In this document: positions 32,867 through 44,965 of the stretch, piece after piece
How positions within the stretch are numbered: the first letter of the stretch is position 1
Layout: every line of letters starts with the position of its first letter
From: Prostheceraeus crozeri
Lineage: Eukaryota; Platyhelminthes; Polycladida; Euryleptidae
Length of the DNA: 64,000 nucleotides
Direction of reading: 5' to 3'
Assembly (NCBI GenBank): GCA_907163375.1
Contig: CAJQUW010005267.1
Location: forward strand, 248,001-312,000
Position numbers and translations under genes: made by a program
Notes under the pieces: generated by a model
What the model was told of the DNA's origin: nothing
What the model saw: the letters and a program-made list of their open reading frames with translations, nothing else
Database searches by the model: none

Positions 32867-35009
32867 CTGTTTGATGCCTCTAGCTGTTTTAATATTCTAA
32901 GAGACGTTGAAGCTTTACAGTGAAAGAAATGAAAAATCGGTGGATCAAATTCCATGAGACATACTTCTGCCTCAGCATTATTCTGTCCAGTCCTTTCAAT
33001 TGATCTGTCAGTCATCGATCTCAATCTCATAGGGACATTTTCAAAGCTGTGTATGTGCCATAGTATTTCGTGAAATAGAAAGAGCAACAATGTACCTTGC
33101 TGAATGTTTTTGCATGATAAATGTAGCTCTGAAAATCTTGCCTGACACGGCATAGTTCATTCTGCGAGCATGTCCTGTCGTTGAAAGTTGAAGTAGATGA
33201 ATAGTTACATCGAATTTGCCTCGATTATGAAAGCGAATTTTGAGCATCGAATGCATCTTTTTTGATTTTTCGTCACTTTTCATTAGCGCTTGACAGCCCG
33301 TGGCATGTTCTTCATCGTAGTCATTGCTAGAACAGTCTACAAGCTCAATGCGTTTTAGCAACAGAATCTTGTGCTGGAGCAATGCCCATTGACTTTTCAA
33401 TGCAATCTGCAGCCAAACTGGCAAATTTTCTTTTGAACTGAGCCATCGGCATGCGAACTTAGTTGAGCCCAACGATTTTACGACAAACAAAATGATGTAG
33501 AAGGGACCAGTCTGGGAAAATATTTCTGCGGAAATTTCTTGACAGCATTCCAGTGACATCACTGAAAGCAGCAAGTAGCCATGAGCTAATTTCTATGAAC
33601 AAAAGATTGACTAATATTCTCCATAAATGTTTTGGTTGGCCTATCTAAAAGTTTTCACATTGTGTTGGAAAAAGACATTTTTAATGGACTGCAGTTAAAA
33701 ATCAGTACAGTGAACTTTTATAAAGTGAATCTCTCTCTTTGTAGTGAATTAGTTCTCCGGTCCCATCAAAAAAATCATTGACTTCTGTATAGGTCGACGA
33801 TTTATCTCTACATGTACTTTGTGAATCTCATAGTGAAAAACTCGTGACAGTGAAAGTATTATGAGGCCTCTTCTCGATCAACTTCTTCATAATGAATTTT
33901 TCATTGTATTTGCTGGAATAGTGATCTCAACAAGAGACATGACTTTTTGACATGCTTTTCTTTTAGCACTACCATATGATATTTCCTTCAGAGAAAATGT
34001 TAAGACTGACTGACAAGCCTTGGGTCGTGCTTGTGACATGATCTCCATTGATGAGAGAATTAACCGCATTGACAGTTGCCTCATTCGCTGTCGATGATTA
34101 TTATTATGTAGGTTTATAAAAAGGTCATGGGATCAGGGGAATCTGAAGAACACTTCGATTGATAATTGTGTGAGAAAGGAGAAATCTATTCTTAAGACAT
34201 TTTGATGATCATTCTCCAGGAGTTGATTTCGGTATATAGGCCTATATGATGTCTTATTGTGATATTCTGATTTCGCTCCATCATTATTTGTTTTTTTGTT
34301 TACTTTTTTGCGGCACCGCTTGTTTGAAAGAGAAGCAAGGCCTCATTGATTGCAATTGCAGGTAGGATTGCTTTCGAAATAATGAATTGCTTCTGCAAAA
34401 TTTAGCGCGTTGCAAGCTTGAATCTGGCAGGGATCATTGGTGCATCGCAATTAAGGATACCTCTATAAAGTGAATCTCTCCTCACAGTGAGTCTTTTTCC
34501 TTGGTCCCTTGAAGTTCACAATATAGAGGCGTAACTGGGGAAAAATGATGTGAATCCAGGAAAGGCTGCATGGCACATGAAATCTTGCAACCAACTTTGA
34601 AATGATGCAAGGCGAGAAATAGTTTGAAGTTGCCACTTATAACGTTGCTTATGTGCTGGAACAGTGAATGTGCCGTGCGATTGACATTTTAATCAATTCT
34701 ACAGTTTTGGGTTTGAACTGCTCAGAATTTTTTGCTTGATATATCTGCTTTTTTCTATTGAAAGCTATGTGGAGGAAATAATCACCTCACGACGCTGTGC
34801 ATCGTGGATACTTCGATGCGCAGAATTTTTATATTGAAGCTATGCAACACCAGTGACTTGGACGCCTGGCTTAACCCTGGGAGTCCAGCAGTGGTGAATT
34901 TTGATCATGGCTATAGCACATGATTCACACCTCCGAGTCATTGATGTGGTTGACAGGGCTTCCACAAGGTGCTTGAACGGCCCTGTGTGAATCAGATGCC
35001 ACCCTTCTA
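32867..35009. other. 2.1 kb without recognised gene
   Basis: A 177-codon minus-strand frame (33041-33574) is the longest open stretch, but I find no motif in it and no splice or start context, so I leave it unnamed. Two sequences resembling AAAGTGAATCTCTC occur near 33721 and 34467. The stretch ends at the Polinton polymerase fragment. Confidence 0.4.
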
Positions 35010-36306
35010 ACAAAGGTTAACGTTGCATGTAGATGTATTTTTGCTGGCTGATGTATTTCAGGAGTTTCGACGAGTGACATTAGAAGAAGATAAATTAGAC
35101 CTTATCCACTTTGTCAGTCTTCCAGCCATGTCATTCCAGTCTGCTTTTAAAATGACTGGAGAGAGCATCCATCTTTTACAAGATCCAGAGATGTATAATT
35201 TATTTGAACGAGGAATTCGCGGTGGTCTCACATTTGCAAATAGACATCAAATAAAATCAAAAATAGTAGATGATCAGATTCATCTAAAGTACTATGACCA
35301 GAATAATTTATATGGTAGTTCACTATCCAAACCTCTACCTCAATCTGAGTTTAGCTGGCTAGGTGATAGTGAAATTCAACATTTCTCCAATCCTTCAAAC
35401 ATACTAGCTATTCCAGATGATGGTGATTGGGGATATTATTTTGAGGTAGATCTTATCTATCCAAATAGTATTAAAAATAAAACTGTGGATTTTCCACTTG
35501 CGCCCGAATCAGGTGATGTGACTGAAGATATGTTTTCGGACTTTATGAAACAATTTCATAAAGATTTAGAAGGGAGTGGACAGCCCCAGTATAAGCTTTG
35601 TCGCAAACTGTTGCTTACTCAATTTGATAAAGAAAATTATCTAGTCCACTTTTCCATCTTAAAATTTTATTTAGAAATGGGCATGATTCTATAAACAGTT
35701 CACCTCATTATCAAATTTAGACAGAAAGCCCTTCTGAAACCATATATTGATAGTCCTCTAACCATGTCCTCTAATTAAAGACGTGCGTTTGCTGGGTGGT
35801 GATACAGACAGTTTCTTTTTAAGTATCGCTGCTCAGAAAGAGTTAATCTTCAATGAAATAGGAAAATTATTTTGATACGTCAAATTATCCTACAGATCAC
35901 CCACTATACTCTACTAAAAATAAAGCAAAATTAGGATGCTTCAAAGATGAAATGGCAGGAAAATATTCTTCTTCGTCCCAAAATGCATTCTATGAAACCA
36001 AACGACTCCAGTGACAGTATTAAGCGCGCAAAATGCATATCTAAATCGATTGTTGTAAATATGAAACATAGGGTCTATAACAAGGCCTTTAAAAATAAGT
36101 GTGTAACGTTTGTCAACATGACCATCTTAAAATCAAAGACGCATGAGGTAAAAACTCATACATTTAGAAAGCGAGCACTTTCAGCGTGGGAAGATAAGAG
36201 GTGTTGGATAGGACATAACATATCTCTTCCACATGGTCATCCTGATGCAAACATATCACCACCCAAAAGAATTAAACTCACACTACCACATTCAGGAGAT
36301 GTGTAA
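35010..36306 (+). pseudogene. Polinton protein-primed DNA polymerase B part
   Basis: DVFLLADVFQEFRR followed by LPAMSFQSAFKMTGESIHLL, then FERGIRGGLTFANRH and YYDQNNLYGSSLS, are the palm and insertion landmarks of protein-primed family B polymerases of Polintons. The part near 36150-36250 resembles the usual C-terminal end of this protein. The enzyme would copy the element genome. It is a fossil. Confidence 0.85.
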
Positions 36307-36488
36307 ATAGATTCAGTCTCAAATCAGTATTTTGATGATGCTTTTGTTGACATTCATTGTTGTTTTATGTATCGCTTTAGATTTCACTTCCTTGTGAATA
36401 TATGCCTAGAGTCAGCCCATTCCTCCTATATCTGTGAAAAGACTTTTCCATACATATATTTTTATTTCAATAAAATTTTACAATGAAT

Positions 36489-37629
36489 TCACTTTGTTTT
36501 CCGAAACACTAAAGTTACGAGGGATTTAGTATCTTTGACATGGATGCACTCATGTAGACCATTTGTAATTTTGATAGAAATAGATGCTATAGTTTGCTTG
36601 ATAACAGGATGGTAGAAAATAGGTTGAAACATCTTCTCGACTATTCCATATAAAGCATCCTTATCATGAATGAAATCACGTAAAATGTGTTCTTTTTTCT
36701 CAACAACAGAAATAGGTAGAATCAAATCACTTTGAATGTAAAGGTGTTGTTCATGTTTATCAAGTGTCTTTGGTGTTTCTATACCAATCGTATGCGCAGC
36801 AGTAAACACAGTTTGTAGCATTGAAAAACCAAAGATTTTTTTCAAATTTTTGCTCAATTGACATTGTATGTCATCACCCAGTTTCATAACAACGCGTTGA
36901 TTTTCAATTGAAAACGAAATGTGGTGTGTCTTTACACCATATATACTTTTCATCACATGCTCCAACATCTGTTGTATATAAGGATTTATTACATGAATGA
37001 AGCTTTCAACTGTATGATATAGACGCGGCATTATATTGATAGCAAGTTTAGATTCTTGACTGGTAAATTTTCTTGATGCGATTACCATAGATGTCCACCC
37101 ACCATGCATCATTAACTGAATCAGCTTTAGTGTGATATTCATGGGAAGCATAAACCAAACCGCTTCCAATAGTAGGTGTTGGATGTCTTACAAAATGACG
37201 CAAGGTTGGAGAGAAATAAACTGTAAGTTTGTCATTATATTTCTGAATAACCAACTTATCTTTGTCCGCCATAATTTTCTCTCCATACTTCTTACCAACA
37301 GTCTCATTCCATCGTTTTACTAACTCAATAAGTGATAAAGGTTGAACACCACACTTTTTCAAAATGATGCGTTCTTCACATTCTACAACATCTTCATCAA
37401 ATATTTTGAATTTATAATGAAATTTGTTGATTCGAATTGAGTAAACTTTTTTAACATTTGCAGTAGCAATTGACGTTAGATGTAGTCCATGCCCAAAATC
37501 GAGATGTGGATAGAATTCATTATCCAACTTCAGTGTAAGACCTTTAGTAAAAGAATGAAAGCGAAGGAACTGTCTCCCACTCCAATGATAGATAGTAAAC
37601 TCATAAACTTTCTGATTTTTATTCTTCAT
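36489..37629 (-). pseudogene. Polinton capsid-module part
   Basis: Minus-strand open stretches with LKLDNEFYPHLDFGHGL and FSPTLRHFVRHPTPTIGSGL sit directly upstream of, and on the same strand as, the other capsid-module parts. The style is that of the minor capsid (penton-like) protein of invertebrate Polintons. The assignment leans on context and general resemblance. Confidence 0.55.
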
Positions 37630-37722
37630 GATGGAAGTATTACCACTGTTGAATGCCTTAATATTTTTCTCATTCCCAAATGGTTCATAAGAATCTGATT
37701 TTATCTGAATCCATTCATAGTT

Positions 37723-38031
37723 CTACTTTTCATCTGACGTTAAATTGTATGGGAACTGGAATGCATTATTTATCGTTATTCCATCATGGGTGCTAGGAGT
37801 CAATATCATTTCCAAATCATTCACATTCTGAATATTGCTATCATAGCAAATGCTGGAAACACCTACTTCCAATTCACCTTCCAGATGTAGTGAGCGATTT
37901 GATTCTACTCGAAAGTCTGATGGTTTATTATTAGGAAATTTATTCATAGAAGCATTACTGGGTAAGTAAATCAGAAACGAATCTCTATTTTCACTTTCCA
38001 TACTAATCACATTGGAAAAATATATTAGCAT
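37723..38031 (-). pseudogene. Polinton minor capsid, N-terminal type part
   Basis: SFLIYLPSNASMNKFPNN followed by SLHLEGELEVGVSSICY matches the widespread Polinton pattern of an LPSN start, an NN/F patch and a LxGxWEVxL strand, found at the N-terminus of the minor capsid protein. Confidence 0.65.
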
Positions 38032-38040
38032 ACTTTTGCA

Positions 38041-38508
38041 TTAACTCTTCATTCGGAAATGGAGTGTGATACTTGTTACAGCATCTTTATGAAAAGGAAT
38101 CAACGCACCAGCATCGTCATAAATTGCAATATCAATTTGTGGGATGTAGTTTGATTTCAGCTTTGTATAATGCACTTTCTTGAAAGTATGCTCAAATAAA
38201 ATACTGCAGCTTGGCTGGTATGGCATCATTGCTAGCAATGGAGCCTCAACATCTCCCACACGTACATCTTCACCAACATTGGAATATATCTGAAAATAGT
38301 TAATACGACGCGATAGCGACATGTCTGCGCTAGCTTTGGTTACAGTACCACTTTTTAAGATATTTTGATCAAAATCCAAAATGTCCATTAGAGTTTTATC
38401 CATAATTAGTTCAATACCTTTTCCACTTACAGTGAGAGACAAAGCACCTTCTTTTTCAGAAAATGAAATATTGGTCGAACGGCTTATGGAATAATTCAAA
38501 GATATCAA
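38041..38508 (-). pseudogene. Polinton capsid-module, C-terminal type part
   Basis: FQIYSNVGEDVRVGDVEAPL, then IDIAIYDDAGALIPF and a terminal SITLHFRMKS, reproduce the usual end of Polinton minor capsid proteins: a VGD…PLL block and a final LHFR. It lies on the same strand as the other capsid parts. Confidence 0.65.
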
Positions 38509-39420
38509 AGAACTGGAAGGCGAGAAAATTTACCCAGAGGAGGTTCACTGTCCATTCTGACTCCTCAAATGCAAAATGCCTTAATAACTTTCGTCGAGGA
38601 GAAGCCTACAGCAACTTTACTCGAGCTGTCGGCAAAATTACATGAAAAAATCCCAAATCGTCCAATGGTGTCACGAATGACTGTATCACGCTTTCTCGAC
38701 GGAAAACTTGTAACTTTAAAGCTTCTGCGAAATGTGCCTTTCGATTGGAATACCGAAGAGCTGAAAGAAGACAGAAAATTATTCATGGAATGGCTTCTTC
38801 CTGTTTGTAGCAGTAAATCTACTGTCTATCTCGATGAATGTGGATTCCATATATGGACATGTCGAAGTCAAGGACGATCATTGAGAGGACAGCGTGCGCT
38901 TCGCTCATTATGTGGGCGGCGAGGAAGAAACACTACTGTTGTTCTTGCAATTTCGGAGAAGTTTGGTTTGGTGCACCACAAAATTATCGACGGTGGAATG
39001 ACCCAAGAAATATTGAATTACTTCGTTATGGAAATTTCTGCTTTACTTGAGGACGAGGAGATTGTTTTGAAATTTGACAACGCTCCCGCACATCGAAAGC
39101 CGCCGGTTATGCTGTCTGAGCATGAAACTAAACCTCTTCCCAGGTATTCACCATTACTAAATAAGACTGAGATGGCCATTTCGTGTTTAAAAGCTCACTG
39201 CAAGAGGAAATTGAGTGAACCATCAATACAAGTGAGACTATCTAGCCATCAACTTGCAGCTACACAGGGAATGACGCTCCATGCTCACAAATCGTCCATC
39301 TTGAAAGGAACCATAGAATCGTGTATGTCGGAAATAACGCGAGAGAAATGTTCAGCATGGTTCAAATATACCTTGAATTATGCCCCAGATTGTCTACAGA
39401 AACAGAATGTTTTTGAGTAA
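38509..39420 (+). CDS. IS630/Tc1-type DDE transposase, N-truncated
   Basis: An open frame of 284 codons from 38569 extends in frame upstream (GGSLSILTPQ). After a short helix-turn-helix remainder come the catalytic residues: YLDECGFHIWT (D89), LKFDNAPAH (D170) and YSPLLNKTEMAISCLK (E201), counting from the methionine at 38569. The GRNTTVVLAIS and DGGMTQEI blocks are typical of the DDE_3 type. The D-to-E gap is 30 residues, shorter than the 34 of Tc1. The N-terminal DNA-binding part is incomplete, and no terminal repeats or TA duplication were found. It abuts the Polinton fossil at about 38508. Confidence 0.8.
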   Translation, partial: RTGRRENLPRGGSLSILTPQMQNALITFVEEKPTATLLELSAKLHEKIPNRPMVSRMTVSRFLDGKLVTLKLLRNVPFDWNTEELKEDRKLFMEWLLPVCSSKSTVYLDECGFHIWTCRSQGRSLRGQRALRSLCGRRGRNTTVVLAISEKFGLVHHKIIDGGMTQEILNYFVMEISALLEDEEIVLKFDNAPAHRKPPVMLSEHETKPLPRYSPLLNKTEMAISCLKAHCKRKLSEPSIQVRLSSHQLAATQGMTLHAHKSSILKGTIESCMSEITREKCSAWFKYTLNYAPDCLQKQNVFE

Positions 39421-39719
39421 GTGCATTTGTGGTTTGGGTAGACAGACTTAGGGTGGAATGCAAAATCGATGACTACATTAGTCAATGACTAAAAGGGGTG
39501 TCACACGATCCGATAAGTCGGACGGACTTATCGGAAAGGGTGTCACACGGTCAGACATGGTATGATCGGATGTAGGAAGTCTGATGAGTTGGTAAGATGG
39601 CGATATTCAACGAGTTGAATATTTTCATCATACTTGACCTTCACTCATTATCTCATTGGTCGCCCATGTCACCTCGCGTGCACGTGATAATGGCGTGAGT
39701 TTGTACATCTGTGACAGTG

Positions 39720-40148
39720 AGTGAGACAATGGAAGCAAGTGTAGGAAACTATCTGCCATCACTGCTAGCATGTTTGCTTCGAAGGACTTTACGTGCCGCT
39801 TCATTGAAGCCTACCAAAGCTATCCATGCCTGTGGAAGGCAAAGTCCCAGGCCTACCGCGACCGAAGGACCAAGGAGAAGGCCTATTCTGCGCTGCTCTC
39901 ATTGTCGAAGTCATCGGAGGGTCTGCATGACCTGACGATGGCGGAGATACAGAAAAAAAATTGATAGCCTCCGCTGCGTATTTCGGAGGGAAAACAAGAA
40001 GGCAATCGCCTCGAAGAAGTCCGGAGCTGTACAAGACGAGGTATACGTACCACAGCTCTGGTACTTCGACAAGCTCAGTTTCCTGACTGATCAGGAAACC
40101 ATGCGGGACAGCAAATCGAACCTCTCAACGGCAGACCGGGAAGATGAG
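39720..40148 (+). pseudogene. MADF domain exon of Harbinger accessory protein
   Basis: The frames read FIEAYQSYPCLWKAKSQAYR, RRTKEKAYSALL and then, after one extra A in an A-run near 39960, SLRCVFRRENKKAIASKKSG and YVPQLWYFDKLSFL. This is a full MADF (Myb/SANT-like) DNA-binding domain. The exon stops at ADREDE with a GTGAGT donor at 40149. The phase-0 junction fits the BESS exon at 45124. In PIF/Harbinger elements such a protein guides the transposase to the element ends. The homopolymer slip probably disables it. Confidence 0.82.
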
Positions 40149-41091
40149 GTGAGTTGCAATGTACGTAACTGTTCATATCATACATGTACTACGCTATGTA
40201 TTATGTAATAATGTACAGTGTACAATCTTTATATCTAATTGTACATGCAGGTAGGCCTATTATACATGCATGCAGCTGCATGTGTTGCATGAGACGTATG
40301 TGAGCATATTACAGACCTAGCGGCCTGCGTGTTTAAAATGCAAATATTCATCTACATAAGATGTTAGGCCTATCTATTCAGTCTTGCCTTTTTGATTATA
40401 CATGTAACTACGGTCTATACAGATGTGCTTTTCTAATCACCACTAACCGTGAACCAATGACATTACTAGCATAGATAAGCATGAATAACAGTGCCTAATT
40501 TTGTTTAATTTTGCTATTAAGAGTTTGCAACAGCAGCACTATTCGTGATCGGGTTTGACTTGCAAAAAGTAGCCCTAATTGATCTTATGATAGGTAAGAA
40601 TAAGTATAGTGCCGAAAATTATCCCCTACGTTGTAGTCTAGGCAAAAGCAGGATGAACTTCAATAATATTTCAATCACATGTTCGTACATATGCAGAATC
40701 AGCTTTTTCGAAAATTTGGCCACTTTTGTAAAATTGAACAATTTTACGAACCTTTTGTGTTGAATTAGGTATTGAATGTTTGTAATTTGTATTGAATTAG
40801 GAATATCTCTGCTCATGCAAAGTCAAAATTTATGTCAAATCGATTCTATTCAATTTTATGTAGTGTATGAGAAAAGTAGCCAATTTATTGATTTTATTAT
40901 ATATTATTATTATTTTATTGATTTACTGACTTTATTCATAAGTTATAATATTTTTTCTCTACTGGATAGCCTATACTTTGAACAGCAGTTCCATCATGTA
41001 GGCCCTATGTGCATAATGATGCTATGATACAAGTTTGCGCGTAGATTATAATAAAAACGATAAATAATCCTTTGAAATAATTCATTTGGAA
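40149..41091. other. Harbinger interior, intron of MADF-BESS gene
   Basis: No separate gene seen. AT-rich sequence between the MADF exon and the transposase stop codon. Confidence 0.6.
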
Positions 41092-41511
41092 TTACAAACG
41101 ATCAATTGCACCATTTTGCCATGGCACTTGCCCAGGTCCAAAGAAAAAGTCACAGAAGTATTCGCGTACTGCCTTAGCCCTATGAGATGGATTTCGGGTA
41201 CTGCTGGAAGACCAATCGCGTGCACCCCCACGACTCGCGACGTCGGCACGCCACGTTCCATGAATAAATTCATTCGTGTTTGTGTTTTCTGTATCAATGG
41301 TAGTTGAAGTGAGATAGGTGCTAGTATGTTGCCGCAAATAATTGTGTAAAGCACAACACACTAGCACGAAAACTTCCACTTTTTCTGGTTGGAAAGAAAT
41401 AGGGGAACGAAAAATTCTGAATCGAGATGTGAGGATACCTAAGGCATTTTCGGAAATCCTCCTCGCCCTGGATAATCGATAGTTGAAAATTTGCCTCTTC
41501 CTCTGAGAATG

Positions 41512-41615
41512 GGGTCGTCCCGTAATAGCGAAGGTCAAAATAGCGAAGTGTCATAATAGCGAATCCCAAAATGGAGAATTCCCAATATAGCGAATCTCAT
41601 AATAGCGAATTCTCA
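41512..41615 (+). repeat. MULE left terminal inverted repeat
   Basis: Starts GGGTCGTCCCG and contains about five AATAGCGAA-like units. It pairs imperfectly with 43935-44030. Confidence 0.8.
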
Positions 41616-41975
41616 GATATATACTGTTACCTCATCAAAAATCAGATAAGAATACTACAATTTGATGAGGGATGGAATGACAATTAGCCCATCTTCATCA
41701 ATTATTGCGTCATCCTCTTGATGAGCGTTGTTATCAATCAGCCAAGTCAACTGTAACAATAGAGGCTTTCTGATTGAGGTAAACGCAAATATGTTGACAC
41801 TTCTCAAGTGTCAAAAAGGATGATCTTATTTCAAAATGAATTTGAAGGTGGAATGGACCTGCCAAAATTGATCAAATAAAACATGCACTACTTCCATCAA
41901 GTGTCAAATCAAACATAATTGCCTATTTCTCTTTATAAGTTGGTTTCTACAAAGTTGAAAGATTACAATTGAGTT

Positions 41976-43696
41976 GTGATGAATTCCGTCGAGTATCTTC
42001 CAAGTCAGAAAGGTGGAGTCCACATCATCAGACATGTCTACCGATACCGTTGCACCAAATCGGTACTCGATAAGAAGTATTGGAGATGCATCAAGTGCTC
42101 AGCGACTCTGATTACGAAAGGTGACGACCTTCTCTCAGAGAAACCCCGTTCTCATGCCCCGGACGACATCAGCAACAATGCATTCCGCATGAAGGCCGAG
42201 CTGAAGGAGAAGGCAAAGACCAACACCGACGCACCGATGCAGAAGGTCTACGACTCCGTCGTCAGAGACTATGCTTCACGCCGAAGCGACATCATCGGCA
42301 CCCTCCCCACCTATGATGCAGTACGGTCGTCGATATACCGTGAGAGACGGAAGTCATTGCCACCCCTTCCGAGCACCACTTCAGAAATTGAGGTACCTGA
42401 TTGCTTGCGAGTGGTCGACGGGAAGGAATTCCTCATCATCGATTCGAAGGGTCCGAAGAGGATTCTTTGGTTCTCCAGCCAAGAAACATTAGACATCTTA
42501 GCGGCGGCAGAAACTATTTACAGCGACGGTACATTCTACTCAACACCGCAATTGTTCGCTCAAATATACACCTTGCACGCAATGTACAAAGGAACGATGA
42601 TGCCGCTGGTATACCTGCTACTGCCTGAGAAGACAGCCGACATATACAAACAGGCCATAGCAGGAATTGATTCTATGTTGGCGAAGAGTGGATTGGTGCT
42701 CAAGCCCCGGCAAGTCATGCTGGACTTCGAAAAAGCAGCTCATGCTGCTTGGACTGAAATGAAGGGTGGCCTCACAGAAATGAAAGGTTGTCTCTTTCAT
42801 TTTTCTCAATGTATTTGGAGAAAACTTCAATCGCTGGGATTGGTGACTGCCTATCAAGAAGATGAGTTTAAAATATGGGCACGCCTGATACTTGCCCTAC
42901 CGTTCCAGCCTATCCACGACGTTGAGGACTTCTGGTTGGAGATAATCGGCGACGCCCCTATGGAGCAGTACCCTGTAGTTGACGAGTTCATCAACTACGT
43001 TTCGTCTTTCTGGGTGGATAGTGGTACAGCAACCTTCCCCATTTCCGGTGAGTTTCATTTGAGAATATAACTGGACATGTAGCATATATACGTGCGTGCA
43101 TAAACATACATTCAAGAACCAAATGTACTGCGTTGTCCTTAATAATCATGTTTGAGTAATAGTTTCAGTATCAAACTGAATGTGATGTGACTGACTAATG
43201 TGACATTTCCCATCTCTTTGAGAATTGATTAATTTACAAATAATTCAAAATACTCGTATAGGATATACTGACAAGGACTAGTGGCCTAAACTGCAGAACT
43301 TGTGCAATACTTGTAAATTGATACTTGTATACTTGAATGTTTACAAGTATGGTTTCCCCACATGCACTCGAACATCATTTGATTTCAGTGTGGAATCACT
43401 TCGAAAGTGACAGCATCCGGACGACAAATCATCTGGAAGGCTGGCATGGAAAGTTGAAGGATATTGTGGGACGAGCACATCCAAATGTGTTCAAGATCAT
43501 CTCCGTCTTTGCTGACGAACAAAAGATGACCCTAGTCAAGATTGCTCAATTGGATTGTGGTGCTCCACCAAAGAGAAGAAAGACTAAATACGCGCATTTG
43601 AATGAGAAACTTGCCCGCTTGCGAGAGCAATACCTCTCCAATGACTTGACCCGACGGGGATATGCGAAAGCAGTGTCTTACTTAATGGGATTTTGA
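41976..43696 (+). CDS. MULE transposase with FLYWCH finger, two exons
   Basis: Exon 1 is 41976-43047 and exon 2 is 43389-43696, joined by a GTGAGT…TTTCAG intron in phase 1. Together they give 459 codons plus a stop with no break. Residues about 3-63 form a FLYWCH-type zinc finger (CTKSVLDKKYWRCIKC … HAPD). The catalytic core shows SDGTFYSTPQLF (D184), VMLDFEKAA (D250) and, in exon 2, TTNHLEGWHGKL with the likely catalytic E. GCLFHFSQCIWRKLQ is the usual MULE CxxH-type block between D2 and E. It would cut and paste elements bearing the flanking terminal repeats. The start at 41976 is the first methionine before the finger. Confidence 0.9.
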
Positions 43697-43934
43697 AAAA
43701 TACACATAAAGATCTTCGCATAGATTCTCAACATTTTTTCTTTCATGAAACAAATAGAAAAATTTGCGTATTGTTCTTTGTAATATTGAATTGTACGTGT
43801 ATCACTAGGCTTCTACAGAAGTCTTCCCCAGATTCAATATAGATTTTATCATTATCATAAGTTTCCTACCAAAATGGAATTAAAGCCTGAATTATTTGTC
43901 CAGTATCTAATCTGATAAATGATTATGTAATAGC

Positions 43935-44030
43935 ATATGTCTGAGAATTCGCTATTTTGAGGTTCGCTGTTATGGGAATTCTCTTTTTTGAGATTCGCTA
44001 TTTTGACACTCGCTATTTCGGGTCAGAGCC
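43935..44030 (-). repeat. MULE right terminal inverted repeat
   Basis: The inverted complement starts GGCTCTGACCCG and carries the same AATAGCGA iterons. Confidence 0.8.
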
Positions 44031-44707
44031 CTCAGAATCACGGAAATTATAGGGTTTCATCAAATTTTCCGACAACGGAAATGCGTCATCCGCAACGAAA
44101 ACAAATGGGATGCTTTCACCACCTGGAATAAGTGGTTCCGGAGATGGAATGTTCAACGAGCCGTCATTCAGCGCTATATTGAGAGGTTTTGCTAAAAACA
44201 CCACCATCTGAAACTCGGCCATTCGTGCACACATCGACATAGATGAATTCATAGTCAGCATTTACAATTGCCATGAGGACCAAACGGTTGCTTCCTTTGT
44301 AGTTATGGAAATATGATCCAGAATGATAAGGAGCATCCACCAGTACATGCTTCCCATCCAGCGCTCCTCAAGTGTGGGCAGTTCCAACGAAGTGATTAAT
44401 GCTCCGCAATTTGTTTTCATTCAGCAGATGTTGTTGGTGTCTGCAATAGGAAGAAGGAATGTTGAACTACAATGCGATGGGTTAAATATATGTGGATATA
44501 TGTACATTATGTGATTATACACTGTATGCTACATGAACATCAATTACACAATAATTGTAATCGCAATGCTATTAACCAGCCCCTAGGCATTAACAATTCA
44601 ATTCTGCAGTTGTATACCTTCGAAATTCCAATGTATTATTTCTTCTCATTTGTGGCGAATTGCGGTTAATAGGGCTGCCGAATCATGCAGCGACACGAAC
44701 TGGTACG

Positions 44708-44796
44708 ATGGATAGTCGAGTTGGTAGAGCAACTGGATGCTTGCATATATAATGGAAGCTCTTGGGTTCTATATCAGACTATCGAATGTCGTCGGG
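44708..44796 (+). repeat. Possible tRNA-derived relic (SINE-like)
   Basis: TAGTCGAGTTGGTAGAGCA resembles a tRNA A-box and D-loop, and GGGTTCTATATC resembles a B-box. The ends CGATGG…CTATCG can pair at about six positions. The D and anticodon arms do not fold well, so it is a relic or SINE head rather than a working tRNA. Confidence 0.35.
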
Positions 44797-44965
44797 GATG
44801 ATGTATGGCTTGCTTTGGAATTCTCATGCACAATCAAACATCTATGAACTTTATAGTAGAACAATGTTTGTCTGTATACGTAGGTTATGCATATATGTAT
44901 ATGTACATGTACATGCAAGTATGCACACATTTAAATGATAGATAATATGGTAGGCTACACATGAT

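Larger units (their letters stand above)
35010..38508. mobile_element. Polinton (Maverick) fossil fragment
   Basis: Two modules of a Polinton are recognisable. A protein-primed DNA polymerase B part lies on the plus strand (35010-36306), and capsid-module parts lie on the minus strand (36489-38508). Opposite orientation of polymerase and structural modules is usual for Polintons. Terminal inverted repeats, integrase, ATPase, protease and major capsid are not seen. Only about 3.5 kb of a normally 15-20 kb element is present, and it carries many breaks, so it is an old and dead copy. An IS630/Tc1-type element abuts its right side. Confidence 0.82.
41512..44030 (+). mobile_element. MULE transposon, apparently intact
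   Basis: Terminal inverted repeats of about 90-100 bp (roughly 41512-41615 and 43935-44030) are built from repeated AATAGCGAA units about 17 bp apart. The target duplication is 9 bp with two differences: CTGAGAATG (41503-41511) and CTCAGAATC (44031-44039). Leaving out the MULE and one duplicate makes the host Harbinger transposase read on through NFRDSERKRQIFNYRLS. One two-exon transposase gene is fully open. This is the best candidate for a recently active MULE in the window, though the end repeats and duplication have begun to diverge. Confidence 0.88.

Noticed and set aside
44708-44796. Functional tRNA gene
   Set aside because: D and anticodon stems do not pair and the B-box is degenerate. 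At most a tRNA-derived relic.
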